Shown here: positions 26,321-37,311 of the stretch, piece by piece | Layout: every line of letters starts with the position of its first letter | Numbering within the stretch: the first letter of the stretch is position 1 | Assembly (NCBI RefSeq): GCF_000769405.2 | Contig: NZ_CP053444.1 | Coordinates: forward strand, 62,001-126,000 | Reading direction: 5' to 3' | From: Rhizobium brockwellii | Lineage (GTDB): Bacteria; Pseudomonadota; Alphaproteobacteria; Rhizobiales; Rhizobiaceae | DNA length: 64,000 nucleotides | Program-made: the position numbers and the translations under genes | The notes under the pieces: model-generated | Databases searched by the model: none | What the model saw: only the letters and a program-made list of their open reading frames with translations | What the model was told of the DNA's origin: nothing

Positions 26321-28147
26321 TTATTCGACGGTGACCGATTTCGCGAGATTGCGCGGCTGGTCGACATCGGTTCCTTTGGTGACCGCCACGTAGTAGGCAA
26401 GCAACTGTAGAGGTAGAGAGAAGATGATGGGCGCGATTATTTCCTCGACATCCGGCAGCACGACCGTGTGAATGGTATCGAGTTTGGAACGCGCAGCTCC
26501 GCTCTCATCGGTGAGAAGAATGACGCGGCCGCCGCGTGCGGCCACCTCCTGCATGTTGGAGACGGTCTTGTCGAAGAATCGATCATGTGGCGCGATAATG
26601 ATGACGGGCATGTTTTTATCGACGAGCGCGATCGGGCCGTGTTTCAGTTCACCGGCGGCATAGCCTTCAGCGTGGATATAGGAAATTTCCTTGAGCTTCA
26701 GCGCGCCTTCCATCGCCAAAGGGAAACTGGTGCCGCGGCCAAGAAAGAGCGCATGAGAGTATCCCGAAAGTTCCTTCGACAGGAGTTCGATCTTTGGCCG
26801 AATGTTCCGCAGCACCCGCCTCATGATGCGCGGCATTTCAATCAAGCTCATGACCAGTTGTCGCTCCTCGTCCTCGGTTATAGTACCTCGCGCCTTGCCT
26901 GCACCGATGGCGAGAGCAGCGAGAACTGCGAGCTGGCAAGTGAATGCCTTGGTCGAGGCGACCCCGATTTCAGGACCTGCGAGGATCGGGAAGATGACAT
27001 CGGCTTCTCGGGCAATGGTCGATTCGCTTGTATTGACGACGGCGCCGACCTTCAGCCCTTGTGCCTTGCAATATCGCATTGATGCTAGCGTGTCGGCGGT
27101 TTCACCGGACTGCGAGATAAAAAGCGCCGCCGCATGTGGCGACAGGGGGATATCGCGATAGCGGAACTCTGAAGCGACATCGATTTCCACTGAAAGGCGT
27201 GCGTAGCGTTCGAACCAGTACTTGCCGATCAGGCCTGCCAAATAGGCAGTGCCGCATGCGGAGATCACGAGGCTACTGACGTTTGCAAAATTCAGTTCCG
27301 TTGATACTTGAACTGCCCGATTGCTGGCTATATCGATGTGGCGGGCGAGAGCACCGGCTATGACCTCGGGCTGTTCGTAGATTTCCTTCTGCATGAAGTG
27401 GTCATAGTCGCCCTTGGTCACTCGGTCGACAGAGGCCATCGAGGTGTGTCGAGGCCGTGCGACGACATTGCCCTCACTATCGAAGATCCTGAAGTCTGTT
27501 TTCTCGATCACGGCCCAGTCGCCGTCAACCAGGTAGGTAACTTCGTTGGTTAAGGGAGCAAGCGTGATAGGGTCGGAGCCTAGAAACATTTCCCCGTCGC
27601 CATGACCAATCACCAGCGGAGGTCCATTGCGCGCCGCCATAATGGTGGCTGGCTCATCCTGGAAAAGAATTGCAAGGCTGAAGGCTCCCTTCAGCCGCTT
27701 TAGCATCGCGTGCATGGCCTCTCGGCCGCTCATACCGCCGCGACGGGATTTTGCGAGGAGATGCGCGACGACCTCGCTATCGGTGCTCGTCTCGAAATCC
27801 GCACCAGTCGCTTCCAGTTCGGCCTTCAGCTCCGCGAAATTTTCGATGATACCGTTATGAACGACGGCAATACCGTCGACGATATGTGGATGAGCGTTGC
27901 GTTCAGTCGGAGCCCCATGAGTAGCCCAGCGGGTGTGGCCAATGCCGATCATTCCGTTCAGTGGCTGTTGCTCCAGCCTCATTTCAAGATTGACGAGCTT
28001 ACCCTGCGCGCGGCAGCGCTCCAACCTGCCTCCGGAGATCGTCGCAATTCCAGCGGAGTCGTATCCGCGGTACTCCAGACGCTTTAGCGCTTCGAGCAGT
28101 CGCTGCGACACCGAGTGCCGCCCTACGATCCCGACAATCCCACACAT
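26321..28147 (-). CDS. nodM: glucosamine-6-phosphate synthase NodM
   Basis: 608 aa, a symbiotic GlmS. The N-terminal Ntn glutaminase starts MCGIVGIVGRHSVSQ with catalytic Cys2 after Met removal, with HTRWATHGAPTERNAHPH. Two SIS sugar-isomerase domains follow (SACGTAYLAGLIGKYWFE, SQSGETADTLASMR, LGRGTSFPLAMEGALKLKEI), ending NLAKSVTVE. It makes glucosamine-6-phosphate from fructose-6-phosphate and glutamine, feeding Nod factor backbone synthesis. A nod box lies about 90 bases upstream and nodN follows. Confidence 0.95.
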   Translation of the reverse strand: MCGIVGIVGRHSVSQRLLEALKRLEYRGYDSAGIATISGGRLERCRAQGKLVNLEMRLEQQPLNGMIGIGHTRWATHGAPTERNAHPHIVDGIAVVHNGIIENFAELKAELEATGADFETSTDSEVVAHLLAKSRRGGMSGREAMHAMLKRLKGAFSLAILFQDEPATIMAARNGPPLVIGHGDGEMFLGSDPITLAPLTNEVTYLVDGDWAVIEKTDFRIFDSEGNVVARPRHTSMASVDRVTKGDYDHFMQKEIYEQPEVIAGALARHIDIASNRAVQVSTELNFANVSSLVISACGTAYLAGLIGKYWFERYARLSVEIDVASEFRYRDIPLSPHAAALFISQSGETADTLASMRYCKAQGLKVGAVVNTSESTIAREADVIFPILAGPEIGVASTKAFTCQLAVLAALAIGAGKARGTITEDEERQLVMSLIEMPRIMRRVLRNIRPKIELLSKELSGYSHALFLGRGTSFPLAMEGALKLKEISYIHAEGYAAGELKHGPIALVDKNMPVIIIAPHDRFFDKTVSNMQEVAARGGRVILLTDESGAARSKLDTIHTVVLPDVEEIIAPIIFSLPLQLLAYYVAVTKGTDVDQPRNLAKSVTVE

Positions 28148-28234
28148 TTATCTGTCTCCGTTGTAGTGTGCCAAAGGACGCAGGTGCCACGAGGTTTTGT
28201 ACCGCGACCCATTTGCGGAACCTTCTAATCGCAT

Positions 28235-28288
28235 CCGGTAAGATGTTTAAAATCGATTGTTGTGATTGCGCACATCCAAATCATGGAT
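28235..28288 (-). promoter_or_regulatory. nod box before nodMNX
   Basis: Read on the minus strand the block begins ATCCATGATTTGGATG and continues ACAATCGATTTTAAACATC, keeping the A-T-C-N9-G-A-T spacing of NodD-binding nod boxes with a few changes from the standard box (TTTTACCAATC becomes TTTTAAACATC). It lies about 90 bases before nodM. The remaining gap to nodL (28289-28579) shows nothing else. Confidence 0.75.
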
Positions 28289-28579
28289 GCAGCTTGCCCC
28301 ATTGTACCGAGACCCGCTCAATGCAGGTGGAGATGTCGCATCAACCCTTCATTGAATTGATCGCGAAACACCTCGCCTTCTCAACTGAGTTCAGTTTCCA
28401 CTGGTTCGACGAGACGTGCAAAGCCCACATATGTGCATCCGTCAGAAAGCCGTCGTGGTTGCCGTTGGCCGGTCTGATATCCAAGATTTAAGCATCAACC
28501 ACCCCGCATCGGCTTGGTGGCAAGTGGGAGTTTTGGTTCACAAGCACCGCCTTGACTATGGCGTTCTCAGCGGCTTGCC

Positions 28580-29131
28580 TCAGCGCTTCAACCGAGCCGG
28601 ATTTCCCATGGCCTTTTCCCCCGCGGGTATATCGCGGGTGACTACGCTTCCGGCGCCGATGACGGCGTTGTCGCCGATCGTCACCCCTGGGAGAATAATT
28701 GCTCCACCACCAATCCAGACATCTTTACCAATCCGGACAGGCCGACCTAGCTGCAGACCAGCCTGCCGCTGCTCGGGATCATGCGGGTGGTCGGCGGTGT
28801 AAATCTGCACAGCCGGCCCGACTGCCGTCCCAGCACCGATCGTCACTTCTGCTACGTCAAGGATCACGCAGTTGAAATTGATGTAAACGTAGGCACCAAG
28901 CCTGATGTTAAAGCCGTAGTCGCAATGAAATGGCGGACGAATGACGGCTCCAGTTCCGACCTCTCCTAGTCGCTCCAGAAGAAGTGCGTTCCAATGCTCG
29001 GCCGTACTTCCCAGAGTATCATTATATCTCTTCAGCCAAGCTCCCGTGGCCAACAGGTCCGTCTGAATCTCCTCGTCCGCCGGGTTGTACATCTCGCCCG
29101 CCAGCATCTTTTCTTTTTGAGTGCGTGTCAT
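28580..29131 (-). CDS. nodL: Nod factor O-acetyltransferase NodL
   Basis: 183 aa of the left-handed beta-helix acetyltransferase family. N-terminal helix MTRTQKEKMLAGEMYNPADE, core HCDYGFNIRLGAYVYINFNC, catalytic region YTADHPHDPEQRQAGLQLG with the His, and the hexapeptide repeats IGKDVWIGGGAIILPGVTIG and DNAVIGAGSVVTRDIPAG. NodL acetylates the 6-OH of the non-reducing glucosamine of the Nod factor using acetyl-CoA. It is normally directly after nodE, but here about 480 bases separate them. Confidence 0.93.
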   Translation of the reverse strand: MTRTQKEKMLAGEMYNPADEEIQTDLLATGAWLKRYNDTLGSTAEHWNALLLERLGEVGTGAVIRPPFHCDYGFNIRLGAYVYINFNCVILDVAEVTIGAGTAVGPAVQIYTADHPHDPEQRQAGLQLGRPVRIGKDVWIGGGAIILPGVTIGDNAVIGAGSVVTRDIPAGEKAMGNPARLKR

Positions 29132-29609
29132 TGTCTGTTCTCAGATCGCGTTCATCGATGAAGTTGTTAGTCCTCTGACGCCCGGCTTGAACGAGGTTCA
29201 GATAAGCTCCTCTTCTCGACGCTCAACATCGCATGGCGCAGAAGAGAAGTCCCGGCAGGAATCGGTCGACAACGCGGCGTTTGCGTGGTCCAGAGGGTCG
29301 TCCGACAGCAGTGGATTGAAAGTGGCAGTGACCAGCCCGGCCGGCAAGCGGAATCGACAGCAGGTGTAGTTGAAGAGCCGCTCCGAGACCCGGAGCGGGC
29401 GCTCTTTCCAGCCGGTTTTTTGGATGATCATAACTCCGGAACGCAACCATATTTTCCTCGCCCCGCCTTGTGAGCAATCCCCGGCGAGCCGTTGTGGGCT
29501 AACCATTGGTGCGAATTGACCTGCATTAGTAACAGCACCCCAGTTAGCTTCTCTCCAGCGGCCCTCGCGGTTGCGGCTGGAACCATTCACGGCCACATCG
29601 TCCGCCCCT
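29132..29609. other. nodE-nodL gap, no gene seen
   Basis: 478 bases without a recognisable product or nod box. Frames exist but are Arg/Ser/Pro rich. In related strains nodE and nodL are adjacent, so this looks like an insertion relic or a decayed gene. Confidence 0.4.
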
Positions 29610-30821
29610 TCACACCTGTCTGAATGCCAGGACGGCGTTGGTGCCTCCCATAGCGAACGCATTGCTCATCGCTACGCGCACCTTGCGCTCACGCGGGACA
29701 TTGGGCGTGACATCGAGATCGCACTGCGGGTCAGGCTCACGATAGTTGGCGGTGGGCGGTATGACACCTTCTTGGATCGCCATTATACAGGCAATCATTT
29801 CAAGTGCACTGGCGGCACCCAGGCAATGGGCGTGCATGGACTTGGTGGAGGAGACGGACATCTGAAAAGCGTGGTCTCCGAAGACGCGCTTGATCGCTGC
29901 CGTCTCCATCTCGTCATTCGCAACGGTGCCGGTGCCGTGTGCGTTCAGGTAGTCTACATCGTCCGGGTTTAGCTCGGCATCGGCGAGGCAGCTGCGCATT
30001 GCGGCCTCCGGTCCCTCGATGGAGGGCATGACAATGTCGTAGGCATCGCCGGAGAGTCCGATTCCGGCAACCTCGGCAAGCATAGTCGCACCGCGGGCAG
30101 TGGCGTGCTCGTAGCTTTCCAGGACAGCCATTCCGGCACCCTCGCCAAGGACAACACCTTTTCTGTCGGCGGAGAACGGGCGACAGGTATCAGGGGCAAG
30201 CACGCGCAGTGCCTCCCATGATTTCAGGACGCCCCATGTGAGCGGCGCATCGCTTCCCCCGGCAAGCATGACGTCTGCACGGCCCAGCCTGATCTGATCT
30301 ACCGCGGAAGCGATGGCATGATTGCCCGCCGCGCAAGCGGAGGTGACGCCGAAGACGGGGCCGCGCAGGCCGAGATAAATGCTGACCTGGCCGGCAGCCG
30401 CGCTTGGCATTCCCTTGGGTGCTGTGAAAATGCGCGCGCGGGTCACTCCGTCTAGAAGGATACTGCGGTATGTTTCTTCAATCGTTCCCCAGCCGGGCCC
30501 GCCGACGCCCATCGCGGCGCCGTAGCGGTGGGCATTTTGTTCATTGGTGGAAAGCCCGGCCTGTCGCATGGCTTCGGTTGCAGCAATCACTGCAAGCAGG
30601 CTGAAGCGGTCCATAGAGACAAGCTGTTTGCGAGGGATGTCGTGTCCCGGTATCGCCCTGATTTCGGCACCAACGGTGCCTTCCATATCATAGAGATCTG
30701 TGGTGATGATCGGGCTGATTGCGGAGCGGCCTTCGCGCATTTCTTTCCAAATAGATGAAGCGTTTGTTCCTAATCCGCATAGTCCGCCAATCCCCGTGAT
30801 TACGACGCGCCTATCCATCAC
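29610..30821 (-). CDS. nodE: host-specificity beta-ketoacyl synthase NodE
   Basis: 403 aa, FabF-like. The N-terminus [20 protein letters not shown] is typical; the catalytic Cys lies in [20 protein letters not shown], with the two His in [18 protein letters not shown] and [18 protein letters not shown]. NodE with NodF elongates polyunsaturated fatty acids that decorate the Nod factor, a host-range determinant in galegoid-legume symbionts. Its start codon overlaps the nodF stop (ATGA), indicating translational coupling. Confidence 0.95.
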   Translation of the reverse strand: MMDRRVVITGIGGLCGLGTNASSIWKEMREGRSAISPIITTDLYDMEGTVGAEIRAIPGHDIPRKQLVSMDRFSLLAVIAATEAMRQAGLSTNEQNAHRYGAAMGVGGPGWGTIEETYRSILLDGVTRARIFTAPKGMPSAAAGQVSIYLGLRGPVFGVTSACAAGNHAIASAVDQIRLGRADVMLAGGSDAPLTWGVLKSWEALRVLAPDTCRPFSADRKGVVLGEGAGMAVLESYEHATARGATMLAEVAGIGLSGDAYDIVMPSIEGPEAAMRSCLADAELNPDDVDYLNAHGTGTVANDEMETAAIKRVFGDHAFQMSVSSTKSMHAHCLGAASALEMIACIMAIQEGVIPPTANYREPDPQCDLDVTPNVPRERKVRVAMSNAFAMGGTNAVLAFRQV

Positions 30822-31096
30822 GCCTCCTTCGCGATCAAGCCGCGAACAGCTTCGACGACATCGCCGATATTTTTCAGATTAGACCAGGCATCGGTCGTGT
30901 TCATCTCGATCCTGATGCCGTAGGCCTGCTCCAGGTCCCAGAGCACATCGGCCAAAGCCAGGGAATCGATGCCAAGGGAAGTCAATTCGCTATCAGCGGT
31001 GATTTCTCCGATTGCTACAGGAATCCTCCCACCGTTTTCAGATTGGGCGAGATTTTTGATTGCGGCAATAATTTCTACTGTGAGCTGATCGGCCAT
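30818..31096 (-). CDS. nodF: nodulation acyl carrier protein NodF
   Basis: 92 aa from the ATG at 31096 (AAGGAC site 5 bases upstream); longer in-frame starts have no such site and exceed the family's 92-93 aa. The phosphopantetheine attachment motif is [20 protein letters not shown], with the modified Ser in IDSLAL. It carries the growing unsaturated acyl chain for NodE and NodA. First gene of nodFE, about 130 bases after a nod box. Confidence 0.93.
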   Translation of the reverse strand: MADQLTVEIIAAIKNLAQSENGGRIPVAIGEITADSELTSLGIDSLALADVLWDLEQAYGIRIEMNTTDAWSNLKNIGDVVEAVRGLIAKEA

Positions 31097-31223
31097 CTTA
31101 GTCCTTTCAATCATTTCAAACTGGCGCGGCTGATTATCCCGGCCTAGCAACCCTTGAGCACGCTCGATGCTCTCACGGAGGGACCGGCCCTACGTCTGGC
31201 TCTGTGCTATGGGGCACGCAGAA

Positions 31224-31271
31224 GAATTGGTAAAATTGATTGATTGGATCGAATTCATCCAGAATATGGAT
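31224..31271 (-). promoter_or_regulatory. nod box before nodFE
   Basis: On the minus strand, ATCCATATTCTGGATGAATT is followed by CGATCCAATCAATCAATTTT and ACCAATTC, a well-conserved nod box. It should bind NodD and drive nodF-nodE and possibly nodL. The remaining space to the nodD stop holds nothing else recognised. Confidence 0.88.
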
Positions 31272-31570
31272 GATGTGAGCCCTTTTTTGTAGAATTTCCG
31301 GCCTCTCGGACGGCCAGAACTGCGTGCGAGATATCTGGGGGTCGGATGTCAAGCGCCAGATATCAGATGTTGAGAGGCAGGCGGGATCAGGACTGGCCTG
31401 CCGACCTAGGTCTATGACAATCGCCCGGGATAGCACGAGTAGAAACGCAGCAATGGACCAATGGCCACTTTGATTACGTCACGGGTTGACCACCCAGAGG
31501 AACCAAGACTGCGAAATTGGCAGAGTCGCCAGAGCGTGGGACGACAAATTTGACTGAAGCTCGACCGGGA

Positions 31571-32518
31571 CTACATCGCTCTGGCCTTTTGAAAGTCACC
31601 TTCGACGGATGCCTCAATGCGCGAAGCCTCCTCCAATATTATGTTGCGCATCCAGATGTTCCCAGGGTCGGAATTGTGAAGCAAGGGCCACTGTATAGCC
31701 TCCGTGAATGAGAGAGGAGGCAGCGGATGATCTACGATCTGAAGGGGAATCGTCGGTTCGAAATGTCTGACAAGCCGCAAGGGAAGGGTTGATATCCGAT
31801 TCGTCCCCTGAAGTAGTATCGGGATCGCGTTAAAGCCCTGGACCACGATTTCGATACGCCGCTTAAAACCGTGCTCCAGCAACAGCCATTGTTCAACGGA
31901 TGGCTTCAAAGTACGCCCAAACATGGTCGCGACGTGTCCCAGCGACATGAATCGCTCAAGGGAAAGCTTCCCGTGCAGCTGCTGATTGTTAGGGCAGCCG
32001 ACACATACGAGTTTCTCCCCAAACAGCTTCGCACTGGGATGAGGGGCTGACATGAACTGTTTTGGAAGGATCAAAAAATCCACATCTCCGCCATGGAGAC
32101 GTTCGTCCGGATAATCAATCATGTGGAGTAATTCAAAACTGACGCCGGGCGCCTCTCGCGCTACGCGCTTTATGACCTTTTCGAAGAATACCAGCGTCAT
32201 GAAATCGGACAGTACGATTCTGAAGCGCCGGTCAGATTCCGCCGGGACCAATGGATCCCACGCAATGACAGAGAGCTGAATCTGAAGCAGAGCTTCGCGA
32301 ACTGCAGGGGCGAGCGCCTCGGCTCGCGGTGTCGGGACAAGTCTGCGCTGCTGCATCACAAACAGCTCGTCATTGAAGTAGGCGCGCAACCTGCCGATGG
32401 CTGCGCTCATGGCTGGTTGACTGAGGTTGATGCTGCGCGCTGCCGCGGTGAGCTTTCGCTCGGTCATCAAAGCATCGAGCGCCACGAGAAGGTTTAGATC
32501 CAGGCCCTTAAACCGCAT
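31571..32518 (-). CDS. nodD: LysR-type flavonoid-responsive regulator NodD
   Basis: 315 aa from the ATG at 32518 ([20 protein letters not shown]), the canonical NodD start. Helix-turn-helix at about residues 20-42 ([20 protein letters not shown]), then the LysR ligand-binding domain with VVLSDFM-like [14 protein letters not shown] and [16 protein letters not shown]. It binds nod boxes and activates nod genes with host flavonoids. The gene is divergent from nodA, with the shared nod box beginning 5 bases upstream, so NodD probably also represses itself. It is slightly longer than the 303-308 aa common in R. leguminosarum. Confidence 0.95.
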   Translation of the reverse strand: MRFKGLDLNLLVALDALMTERKLTAAARSINLSQPAMSAAIGRLRAYFNDELFVMQQRRLVPTPRAEALAPAVREALLQIQLSVIAWDPLVPAESDRRFRIVLSDFMTLVFFEKVIKRVAREAPGVSFELLHMIDYPDERLHGGDVDFLILPKQFMSAPHPSAKLFGEKLVCVGCPNNQQLHGKLSLERFMSLGHVATMFGRTLKPSVEQWLLLEHGFKRRIEIVVQGFNAIPILLQGTNRISTLPLRLVRHFEPTIPLQIVDHPLPPLSFTEAIQWPLLHNSDPGNIWMRNIILEEASRIEASVEGDFQKARAM

Positions 32519-32523
32519 ATTCG

Positions 32524-32570
32524 ATCCATGATGTAGATGATTGTGATCCAAACAATCAATTTTACCAATC
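32524..32570 (+). promoter_or_regulatory. nod box before nodABCIJ
   Basis: ATCCATGATGTAGATGATTG followed by TGATCCAAACAATCAATTTT and ACCAATC is a near-perfect nod box, between divergent nodD and nodA. It is about 180 bases before the nodA ATG. Confidence 0.95.
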
Positions 32571-32748
32571 TTTCGGAGTGCTTATTAGAAAGGCCGGAAC
32601 TTATCAAGGCGCCAAAGCAAACTAGCGGAGGCGGATCGTATCTGTCGCAAATTGACGACGAGCGGTCCCATCTGTCCCATCAGCGTGTGCGCCTGCACCA
32701 AATCTTTGCTGCTTGGACTTGCGGCTGAGAAACGAATTGGAGCTTTGA

Positions 32749-33339
32749 ATGTCTGCTGGAGTGCGGTGGAAAATAACATGGGAAAATGATCTCGAACCGT
32801 CGGATCATGCGGAACTGTCTGAATTTTTCCGAGCAACCTATGGTCCGACTGGCGAATTCAATGCCAAACCTTTTGAGACTGGCAGAAGCTGGGCAGGTGC
32901 GAGGCCGGAACGCCGGGCAATTGCTTACGATTCAAAAGGCGTAGCCAGCCACATGGGTTTGCTGCGTCGTTTCATAAAAGTCGGCGACACCGATTTGCTG
33001 GTCGCCGAACTTGGCTTGTATGGAGTGCGCCCGGATCTGGAGGGGCTTGGCATCGCTCACTCGATCCGCGCTTTGGCTCCGGCGTTGCAGGAACTGGCGG
33101 TGCCGTTCGCGTTCGGCACTGTCCGACATGCTATGCGGAACCACGTAGAGAGATTTTGCCGAGACGGTATTTCCAATATCGTCACGGGGGTTCGTGTACG
33201 CTCGACGCTTCCAGATGTGCTGCCCGATATGCCCTCCACGCGCACCGAAGACGTGCTCGTCCTGGTATTTCCGATAGGACGACCGATGAGCGAGTGGCCC
33301 TCCGGATCATTGATCGAACGAAACGGGTGCGAGCTATGA
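32749..33339 (+). CDS. nodA: Nod factor N-acyltransferase NodA
   Basis: 196 aa, the usual length. Motifs [60 protein letters not shown] and [20 protein letters not shown] are those of NodA. It transfers the fatty acyl chain to the deacetylated terminal glucosamine. GGAG lies 7 bases before the ATG. The C-terminal third ([20 protein letters not shown]) diverges from what I recall of bv. viciae and trifolii sequences, hinting at a different nodA lineage. Stop overlaps the nodB start (ATGA). Confidence 0.95.
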   Translation: MSAGVRWKITWENDLEPSDHAELSEFFRATYGPTGEFNAKPFETGRSWAGARPERRAIAYDSKGVASHMGLLRRFIKVGDTDLLVAELGLYGVRPDLEGLGIAHSIRALAPALQELAVPFAFGTVRHAMRNHVERFCRDGISNIVTGVRVRSTLPDVLPDMPSTRTEDVLVLVFPIGRPMSEWPSGSLIERNGCEL

Positions 33340-33986
33340 AGCGGCGCTCTTATATAAGCGAAGTACCGTTTGATGAGGCCGGGAGCGACGATCGTAGCAT
33401 CTACTTGACGTTCGACGACGGTCCCAATCCGGAATGCACTGGCCAGATTCTGGATGTGCTCGCCGAACACCGCGTACCAGCCACCTTTTTCGTCCTCGGT
33501 GCCTATGTCAAAGACCATCCCGATCTCGTCCGCCGTGTTGCGGCAGAAGGTCACTTGGTCGGCAATCACACGATGACCCACCCCGATCTTACGGCCTGTG
33601 ACTCGGAGGCAATCGAACGAGAGATAAAGGATACAAACGAAGCCATTGTTTCGGCGTGTCCCCAAGTTGCGGTTCAACATATACGAGCGCCATACGGCGC
33701 TTGGAACGCGGATGTCCTTTCAAGATCCATGAACGCCGGACTTCGACCTGTTCACTGGTCGATAGACCCGAGAGACTGGTCCTGTCCCGGAGTCGATTCT
33801 ATCGTTGACGCGGTACTCGCTGCTGCTCGGCCAGGTGCAATCGTGCTTTTGCACGACGGTTGCCCACCTGATGAGGTCGGGAACTGCAAGCTCACCGGGC
33901 TGCGTGATCAAACACTTTCGGCGCTCTTGGCAATTATCCCGGCACTGCATAGCCGTGGATTTTCCCTTCGTTCACTTCCCCAGTAA
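33336..33986 (+). CDS. nodB: chitooligosaccharide N-deacetylase NodB
   Basis: 216 aa from the ATG overlapping the nodA stop. NodB-homology domain: [20 protein letters not shown] with the catalytic and metal Asp pair, [17 protein letters not shown] with the two metal His, [13 protein letters not shown], and LLHDGCPP near the end. It removes the acetyl group from the non-reducing end of the chitin oligomer. Confidence 0.95.
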   Translation: MKRRSYISEVPFDEAGSDDRSIYLTFDDGPNPECTGQILDVLAEHRVPATFFVLGAYVKDHPDLVRRVAAEGHLVGNHTMTHPDLTACDSEAIEREIKDTNEAIVSACPQVAVQHIRAPYGAWNADVLSRSMNAGLRPVHWSIDPRDWSCPGVDSIVDAVLAAARPGAIVLLHDGCPPDEVGNCKLTGLRDQTLSALLAIIPALHSRGFSLRSLPQ

Positions 33987-34006
33987 AACTAAATCGACGA
34001 GAAACC

Positions 34007-35287
34007 ATGACCTTGCTTGAAACAACCAGCATCGCCGCCGTCTCGCTTTATGGACTGCTTTCCTCCGCCTATAGGAGTGTACAGGTCCTTCATGCTCGGC
34101 AAACTCTCAAGTCGGAAACAGCGGAAAACACCGTCGAAGAGAGCTCGTTGCCAAGTGTGGACATCATTGTGCCTTCATTTAACGAGAGCCCGCGCGTCCT
34201 GTCCGATTGCCTGGCATCCCTCGCCAACCAGGACTATCCGGGGGTATTGCGCGTTGTTGTGGTTGACGACGGTTCCAGAAACCGTGACGCGGTGGTGGCC
34301 GAGCAGATCGTCTATGCGGGTGACGCGAGATTTGAATTCATCATGCTGCCCAGGAATGTCGGAAAGCGCAAAGCGCAAATCGCCGCCATTTCCCGATCAT
34401 CCGGGGACCTCATCCTGAATGTGGATTCAGACACCACTCTCGCCAGCGATGTTGTTTCCAAACTCAGTCAGAAAATGCGCGATCCGGCGGTCGGTGCGGT
34501 GATGGGGCAGCTTGTCGCAAGCAATCAGAACGACTCGTGGCTGACCCGATTGATCGACATGGAGTACTGGCTGGCCTGCAATGAGGAGCGCGCCGCGCAG
34601 GGACGCTTCGGTGCCGTGATGTGTTGCTGTGGACCCTGTGCCATGTACCGCCGGTCCGCCTTCGTCTTGCTTCTTGATCAATACGAGACGCAGCTTTATC
34701 GGGGAAAGCCGAGTGACTTTGGCGAGGACCGTCATCTGACCATTCTAATGCTAAGCGCCGGCTTCCGTACCGAATATGTCCCAAGCGCCATCGCCGCAAC
34801 CGTCGTTCCTGACGGTTTGGCTGCCTATCTGCGCCAGCAACTGCGTTGGGCACGGAGTACATTCCGAGATACCCTGCTCGGACTTCACCTCCTCCGTGGC
34901 ATGAACTGGTATCTGACTTTGGACGTCGTCGGGCAGAATGCCGGCCCTCTTCTGCTCGCTTTGTCCGTACTGGCGGGTCTTGCACAGTTTGCCTTGGCGG
35001 GTTCAGTGCCCTGGTGGACGATAGGAACGATTGGATCATTGACACTGATACGATGCGGCGTAGCTGCTTATCGTGCCAGGCAGCTTAGATTTGTTGGCTT
35101 CTCGCTGCACACGCTTGTGAACGTCTTTCTATTACTTCCTGTGAAAGCTTATGCGCTCTGTACGTTGTCCAACAGTGATTGGCTGTCGCGCGGCTCCGGA
35201 GTCAACGCTTCAGGTGCCGTTCTAAAGCAGAAGGCCTCCGAAACTCCAATGCTTGCGGCCCCTGAAGCTACTTTCAGCGGCGAATGA
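34007..35287 (+). CDS. nodC: chitin oligosaccharide synthase NodC
   Basis: 426 aa, family GT2. An N-terminal membrane segment ([17 protein letters not shown]), UDP-GlcNAc site [32 protein letters not shown] (DxD), [15 protein letters not shown], and [12 protein letters not shown] (QxxRW), then three membrane helices. It polymerises the GlcNAc backbone of Nod factor at the inner membrane. Its stop overlaps the possible upstream start of nodI. Confidence 0.95.
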   Translation: MTLLETTSIAAVSLYGLLSSAYRSVQVLHARQTLKSETAENTVEESSLPSVDIIVPSFNESPRVLSDCLASLANQDYPGVLRVVVVDDGSRNRDAVVAEQIVYAGDARFEFIMLPRNVGKRKAQIAAISRSSGDLILNVDSDTTLASDVVSKLSQKMRDPAVGAVMGQLVASNQNDSWLTRLIDMEYWLACNEERAAQGRFGAVMCCCGPCAMYRRSAFVLLLDQYETQLYRGKPSDFGEDRHLTILMLSAGFRTEYVPSAIAATVVPDGLAAYLRQQLRWARSTFRDTLLGLHLLRGMNWYLTLDVVGQNAGPLLLALSVLAGLAQFALAGSVPWWTIGTIGSLTLIRCGVAAYRARQLRFVGFSLHTLVNVFLLLPVKAYALCTLSNSDWLSRGSGVNASGAVLKQKASETPMLAAPEATFSGE

Positions 35288-35325
35288 TCGCTGTGTCGCC
35301 GCATCTTGCAAACCTCAGGAATCAC

Positions 35326-36354
35326 ATGAACGGTCAATCGGATCTACAGGCAGCTGTGGCTGAGACGCTCCGCCGACAAGGCAACCTACCATGCATTTCG
35401 ATTTCAGAAGCAATCGCTCCCCAAGTAGGAGCGATATCTTCTATTGCGATCGAACTCGTCGGCGTTACCAAATCATATCGTGGGAAGGCCGTGGTTGACG
35501 GATTGTCTTTCAACATTGGGTCAGGAGAATGCTTTGGCCTATTAGGCCCAAACGGCGCCGGAAAAAGCACAATCAGCCGTATGATTCTCGGGATGACGTC
35601 GCCCGATGCGGGCAATATTTCGGTGCTCGGAGTGCAGGTACCCCGGCAGGCTCGCTCGGCGCGCGCCCGTATCGGTGTCGTTTCTCAGTTCGACAATCTC
35701 GACATGGAGTTCACCGTTAGAGAAAACCTGTTTGTCTACGGCCGGTACTTCCGCATGAAACGGCGGGAGATCGAAGCGATCGTGCCCTCGCTGCTGGAAT
35801 TTGCGCGGCTTGAAAACAAGGCAGATACAAGGGTGGCCGATCTTTCTGGAGGCATGAAGCGGCGCCTATCATTGGCGCGCGCGCTGATCAATGACCCGCA
35901 GATCCTCATACTAGATGAACCGACCACCGGCCTCGACCCGCACGCACGCCACCTGATCTGGGAGCGTTTGCGATCGCTGTTGGCGCAAGGCAAGACGATC
36001 CTTTTGACGACCCACATCATGGAAGAGGCAGAACGCTTATGTGACCGGCTGTGCGTGCTCGAAGGTGGAGTTAAGATAGCCGAAGGTCGCCCCTTTGACC
36101 TGATAAAGGAGCAGATCGGCTGCCCCGTCATCGAGATCTATGGCGGAGACCCGCAGGAGATTAGCCTTTTGATCAAGCCGAACGCACGGCGCATCGAAAT
36201 CAGTGGCGAGACCCTGTTCTGCTACACCCCCGACCCAGAACAAGTTCGGGCGCGACTGCGCGGACACTGGGGTCTGCGCCTCCTGGAGCGGCCGCCAAAC
36301 TTGGAGGACGTCTTCTTGCGGTTAACCGGACGCGAGATGGGGAAGTACCAATGA
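35326..36354 (+). CDS. nodI: Nod factor export ABC transporter ATP-binding protein NodI
   Basis: 342 aa from the ATG at 35326, which has AGGA upstream; an in-frame ATG at 35284 overlapping the nodC stop would add 14 residues. Walker [15 protein letters not shown], signature [20 protein letters not shown], Walker [17 protein letters not shown] and switch His in [11 protein letters not shown]. NodI of R. leguminosarum is about 310 aa, so this has an extra N-terminal 30 or more residues before [20 protein letters not shown]. With NodJ it exports Nod factors. Stop overlaps nodJ. Confidence 0.93.
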   Translation: MNGQSDLQAAVAETLRRQGNLPCISISEAIAPQVGAISSIAIELVGVTKSYRGKAVVDGLSFNIGSGECFGLLGPNGAGKSTISRMILGMTSPDAGNISVLGVQVPRQARSARARIGVVSQFDNLDMEFTVRENLFVYGRYFRMKRREIEAIVPSLLEFARLENKADTRVADLSGGMKRRLSLARALINDPQILILDEPTTGLDPHARHLIWERLRSLLAQGKTILLTTHIMEEAERLCDRLCVLEGGVKIAEGRPFDLIKEQIGCPVIEIYGGDPQEISLLIKPNARRIEISGETLFCYTPDPEQVRARLRGHWGLRLLERPPNLEDVFLRLTGREMGKYQ

Positions 36355-37139
36355 GTGGAGATTCCGTAACGGCATTGCCGGGCGGCAGCTTGAACTGGAT
36401 TGCTGTCTGGCGTCGAAATTACCTTGCATGGAAAAAGGCGGCGCTGGCGTCGCTTCTGGGTCATTTGGCCGAACCTTTGATCTACCTTTTTGGCCTTGGC
36501 GCTGGCTTGGGCGTGATGGTGGGCCGCGTTGGGGGCGTTTCCTATACTGCTTTCCTGGCAGCTGGAATGGTCGCGACAAGTGCGATGACGGCTGCAACGT
36601 TTGAGACGATTTACGCAGCTTTCGGCCGGATGGAGGGTCAGCGCACTTGGGAAGCGATGCTCTACACACAGCTGAGGCTAGGCGATATTGTTCTCGGTGA
36701 GATGGCTTGGGCGGCGACGAAGGCCGCTTTGGCGGGTGCCGGCATAGGCGTGGTCGCCGCCGCTCTAGGATACACGCAGTGGCTGTCGCTGCTATATGCG
36801 CTTCCGGTCATCGCGCTGACGGGTTTGGCCTTTGCAAGCCTTGGGATGGTCGTCACAGCCCTTGCTCCGAGCTATGATTATTTCATCTTTTATCAGACGC
36901 TTGTTATCACACCTATATTGTTCCTCTCGGGTGCCGTCTTTCCAGTCGATCAACTGCCAATTGTCTTCCAGACGGCTGCGCGATTTCTTCCTCTGTCGCA
37001 TTCGATCGACCTCATACGTCCGATAATGCTCGGTCACCCCGTGGTGGATGTCTGCCTGCACGTCGGCGCACTTTGCATCTACATCGTCATCCCATTCTTT
37101 TTATCGACAGCCTTGCTGCGGCGCCGACTATTGCGCTGA
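36351..37139 (+). CDS. nodJ: Nod factor export ABC transporter permease NodJ
   Basis: 262 aa ABC-2 type membrane protein with six hydrophobic segments: [100 protein letters not shown] and the last helix near [14 protein letters not shown]. Partner of NodI, start coupled to it. Last gene of the nodABCIJ operon. Confidence 0.93.
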   Translation: MSGDSVTALPGGSLNWIAVWRRNYLAWKKAALASLLGHLAEPLIYLFGLGAGLGVMVGRVGGVSYTAFLAAGMVATSAMTAATFETIYAAFGRMEGQRTWEAMLYTQLRLGDIVLGEMAWAATKAALAGAGIGVVAAALGYTQWLSLLYALPVIALTGLAFASLGMVVTALAPSYDYFIFYQTLVITPILFLSGAVFPVDQLPIVFQTAARFLPLSHSIDLIRPIMLGHPVVDVCLHVGALCIYIVIPFFLSTALLRRRLLR

Positions 37140-37311
37140 AGATCATTAATGCGCGCAGGCCGACTGGGATCCGTCGTTTTGGCTTTTCTGCCAGGCAAGC
37201 CCCTTGCTTCTGATCCGGGAGGTGCTCACTAGGCTCAGGACCTATCAAATCGCTTGCATCGGCCTCCCTTCCTTTACTGATCAGAATGAAAAGGAGACGC
37301 TGCGAGCCTAT
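37140..37311. other. intergenic after nodJ
   Basis: Short spacer between nodJ and the IS66-type end at 37312. No terminator or nod gene (such as nodT) was recognised. Confidence 0.35.
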
